Below, in pieces: positions 62,976-64,000 of a stretch of 64,000 nucleotides of DNA; the stretch's first letter is position 1, and each line of letters begins with the position of its first letter. The notes under the pieces are model-generated. The model saw only the letters and a program-made list of their open reading frames with translations. It searched no databases and had not been told where the DNA came from. The stretch covers positions 496,001 through 560,000 of the forward strand of contig NZ_JADHDW010000001.1 of the NCBI RefSeq assembly GCF_016820555.1, in the 5' to 3' direction. The stretch is from Bacillus sp. REN10 (GTDB lineage: Bacteria > Bacillota > Bacilli > Bacillales > Domibacillaceae). The translations under genes and the position numbers were made by a program.

Positions 62976-64000
62976 ATGTCTTATGCACAACAAATGATGG
63001 ATTGCTTACAACAAGGAAATGAACAACAGGCTCGATCACTATTTCAAAAGGTACTCACTTTTTCATCGGATGACGACAAATATAGCCTTGCTGAGCAGCT
63101 GTATCATTTAGGATTTCTCAATGAGACGAGGGAACTGTATGAAGCGCTGTTAGAGAAATATCCAAGCGAAGGCGAGCTTCGAGTACTGCTAGCGGAAGTT
63201 CTTGTCGAGATGGATGAAGAAGAGGAAGCGATGTTACAATTAGATCAAATGGATGAATTAGATGAATTCTTCCCAAGGTCGCTCTTGCTGTTAGCGGACT
63301 TATATCAAATGCAAGGCTTATATGAAGTCAGTGAGCAGAAACTATTACAAGCAAAAAAGCTGCTTCCTGATGAACCAGTGATTCAATTTGCTTTAGCTGA
63401 GTTGTACCTAGAACAAGGGAAATTTCTCGAAGCGGTTAAAAATTATCGTGAACTGCTTGAACTTGAGGAAGACGTGATCGCAGGAGTTTCGATTCATCAG
63501 CGACTAGCGGAGGCATTAAGTGCTGGTGGCGCATTTGAGGAGAGTCTCTATCATTATGAACAAGCGCTCGAACATAAAATAGAGATCAATACCTTATTTG
63601 GCTATGCGTTTACGGCATTGCAGGCAGGGCATAATCGGACAGCAATTGACAAGTTTAATGAAGTGAAAGCGTTAGACCCGGATTACCATTCGATTTATTT
63701 ATATTTAGCAAGAGCGTATGAGCGAGAAGAAGAGTTGGAAAAAGGGCTTGAAGCAGCAAAAGAAGGGATTCGTTATGACGAGTTTCATAAAGAGCTATTC
63801 GTTATCGCTGGCAAACTGAGCTTGAAGCTTGCTAAAGAACAAGAAGCAGAAAACTTTTTCAGAGAAGCATTGGCGCTAGATCCAGAGTATTCAGAGGCTG
63901 GTTTAACATTAAACAAGCTGTTATTGCATCAAGAACGCTATGAAGAGGTTCTTGAAATATCAGCATTGTTGAAGAAAGAAGGAGAGGCAGACCCTCAATT
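62976..64000 (+). CDS. ypiA: Tetratricopeptide-repeat protein YpiA (3' end outside window)
   Basis: The frame is open to the window edge (at least 341 residues). It consists of successive TPR-like helical pairs, e.g. LLLLADLYQMQGLYEVSEQ, FALAELYLEQGKFLEAVKNY, LYLARAYEREEELEKGLEAA and EAENFFREALALDPEY. No signal peptide or membrane segment. Its place after aroE matches B. subtilis ypiA, a TPR protein of unclear function. AAAGGG lies before the ATG at 62976. Confidence 0.88.
   Translation, partial: MSYAQQMMDCLQQGNEQQARSLFQKVLTFSSDDDKYSLAEQLYHLGFLNETRELYEALLEKYPSEGELRVLLAEVLVEMDEEEEAMLQLDQMDELDEFFPRSLLLLADLYQMQGLYEVSEQKLLQAKKLLPDEPVIQFALAELYLEQGKFLEAVKNYRELLELEEDVIAGVSIHQRLAEALSAGGAFEESLYHYEQALEHKIEINTLFGYAFTALQAGHNRTAIDKFNEVKALDPDYHSIYLYLARAYEREEELEKGLEAAKEGIRYDEFHKELFVIAGKLSLKLAKEQEAENFFREALALDPEYSEAGLTLNKLLLHQERYEEVLEISALLKKEGEADPQ

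Overview
The window is one continuous stretch of core chromosome from an endospore-forming, low-GC Firmicute of the family Bacillaceae. Evidence: a near-complete set of sporulation genes (dacF-spoIIAA-spoIIAB-sigF, spoVA, dacB-spmA-spmB, cotJABC, prsW, sleB-ypeB, spoIVA), recognisable sporulation sigma-factor promoters (F, H, G, E), strong AGGAGG-type ribosome sites, and a gene order that largely follows the Bacillus subtilis xerD-to-aroE segment as I remember it. I saw no rRNA or tRNA genes, insertion sequences, prophage or CRISPR array. Nearly all genes lie on the + strand; ypuF, fer, cotJABC and an asparaginase lie on the - strand. Species cannot be fixed from the sequence alone.

Layout: 1-4146, 3' end of xerD and the nucleoside-salvage operon deoB-punA-pdp. 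4319-9824, dacF, the spoIIA sigma-F operon and a shortened spoVA operon (AA, AB, AF only). 10047-12485, lysA, a tiny membrane ORF, an isolated ribT, and ypuF. 12637-16345, scpA-scpB and dacB-spmA-spmB. 16599-23459, rluB and the res cluster (cytochrome c maturation resABC plus the ResDE two-component system). 23577-27806, a small sigma-E-type gene, an FMN riboswitch with ribU, and an RND efflux pump. 27841-35440, ferredoxin, ypbB-recS-ypbD-ypbE, cotJABC, a phosphoesterase, a CarH-like MerR-B12 regulator and mecB. 35646-44081, bdr (ypdA), asparaginase, prsW, sleB-ypeB, ypfA, cmk-plsC-ypfD. 44121-51148, fni, der, gpsA, yphE, yphF, spoIVA, hbs. 51385-62819, folE-mtrB, hepS-menG-hepT, ndk, cheR and the aromatic supraoperon aroF-aroB-aroH-hisC-tyrA-aroE. 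62976 to the end, the start of the TPR gene ypiA.

The genes form functional groups: forespore (sigma F/G) and mother-cell (sigma E) sporulation, cytochrome c and menaquinone respiration (res, men, hep), aromatic amino acid synthesis, nucleoside recycling and translation or ribosome assembly (rluB, der, ypfD).

The main departures from the familiar plan are: spoVAC/AD/AE missing from inside spoVA; trpEDCFBA missing between aroH and hisC although TRAP (mtrB) is kept; ribT without its rib operon; ypbE without its LysM part; a MerR-B12 regulator with the CarH signature but Glu where the second axial His is expected; a perfect 16-bp terminator-like hairpin inside fni; a foldable repeat after two unrelated stop codons; and a 49-residue membrane-protein gene behind a very good sigma-E promoter with a cre-like palindrome in its spacer. 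No large unknown system was found; the novelty here is in small genes, RNA structures and gene-content changes.
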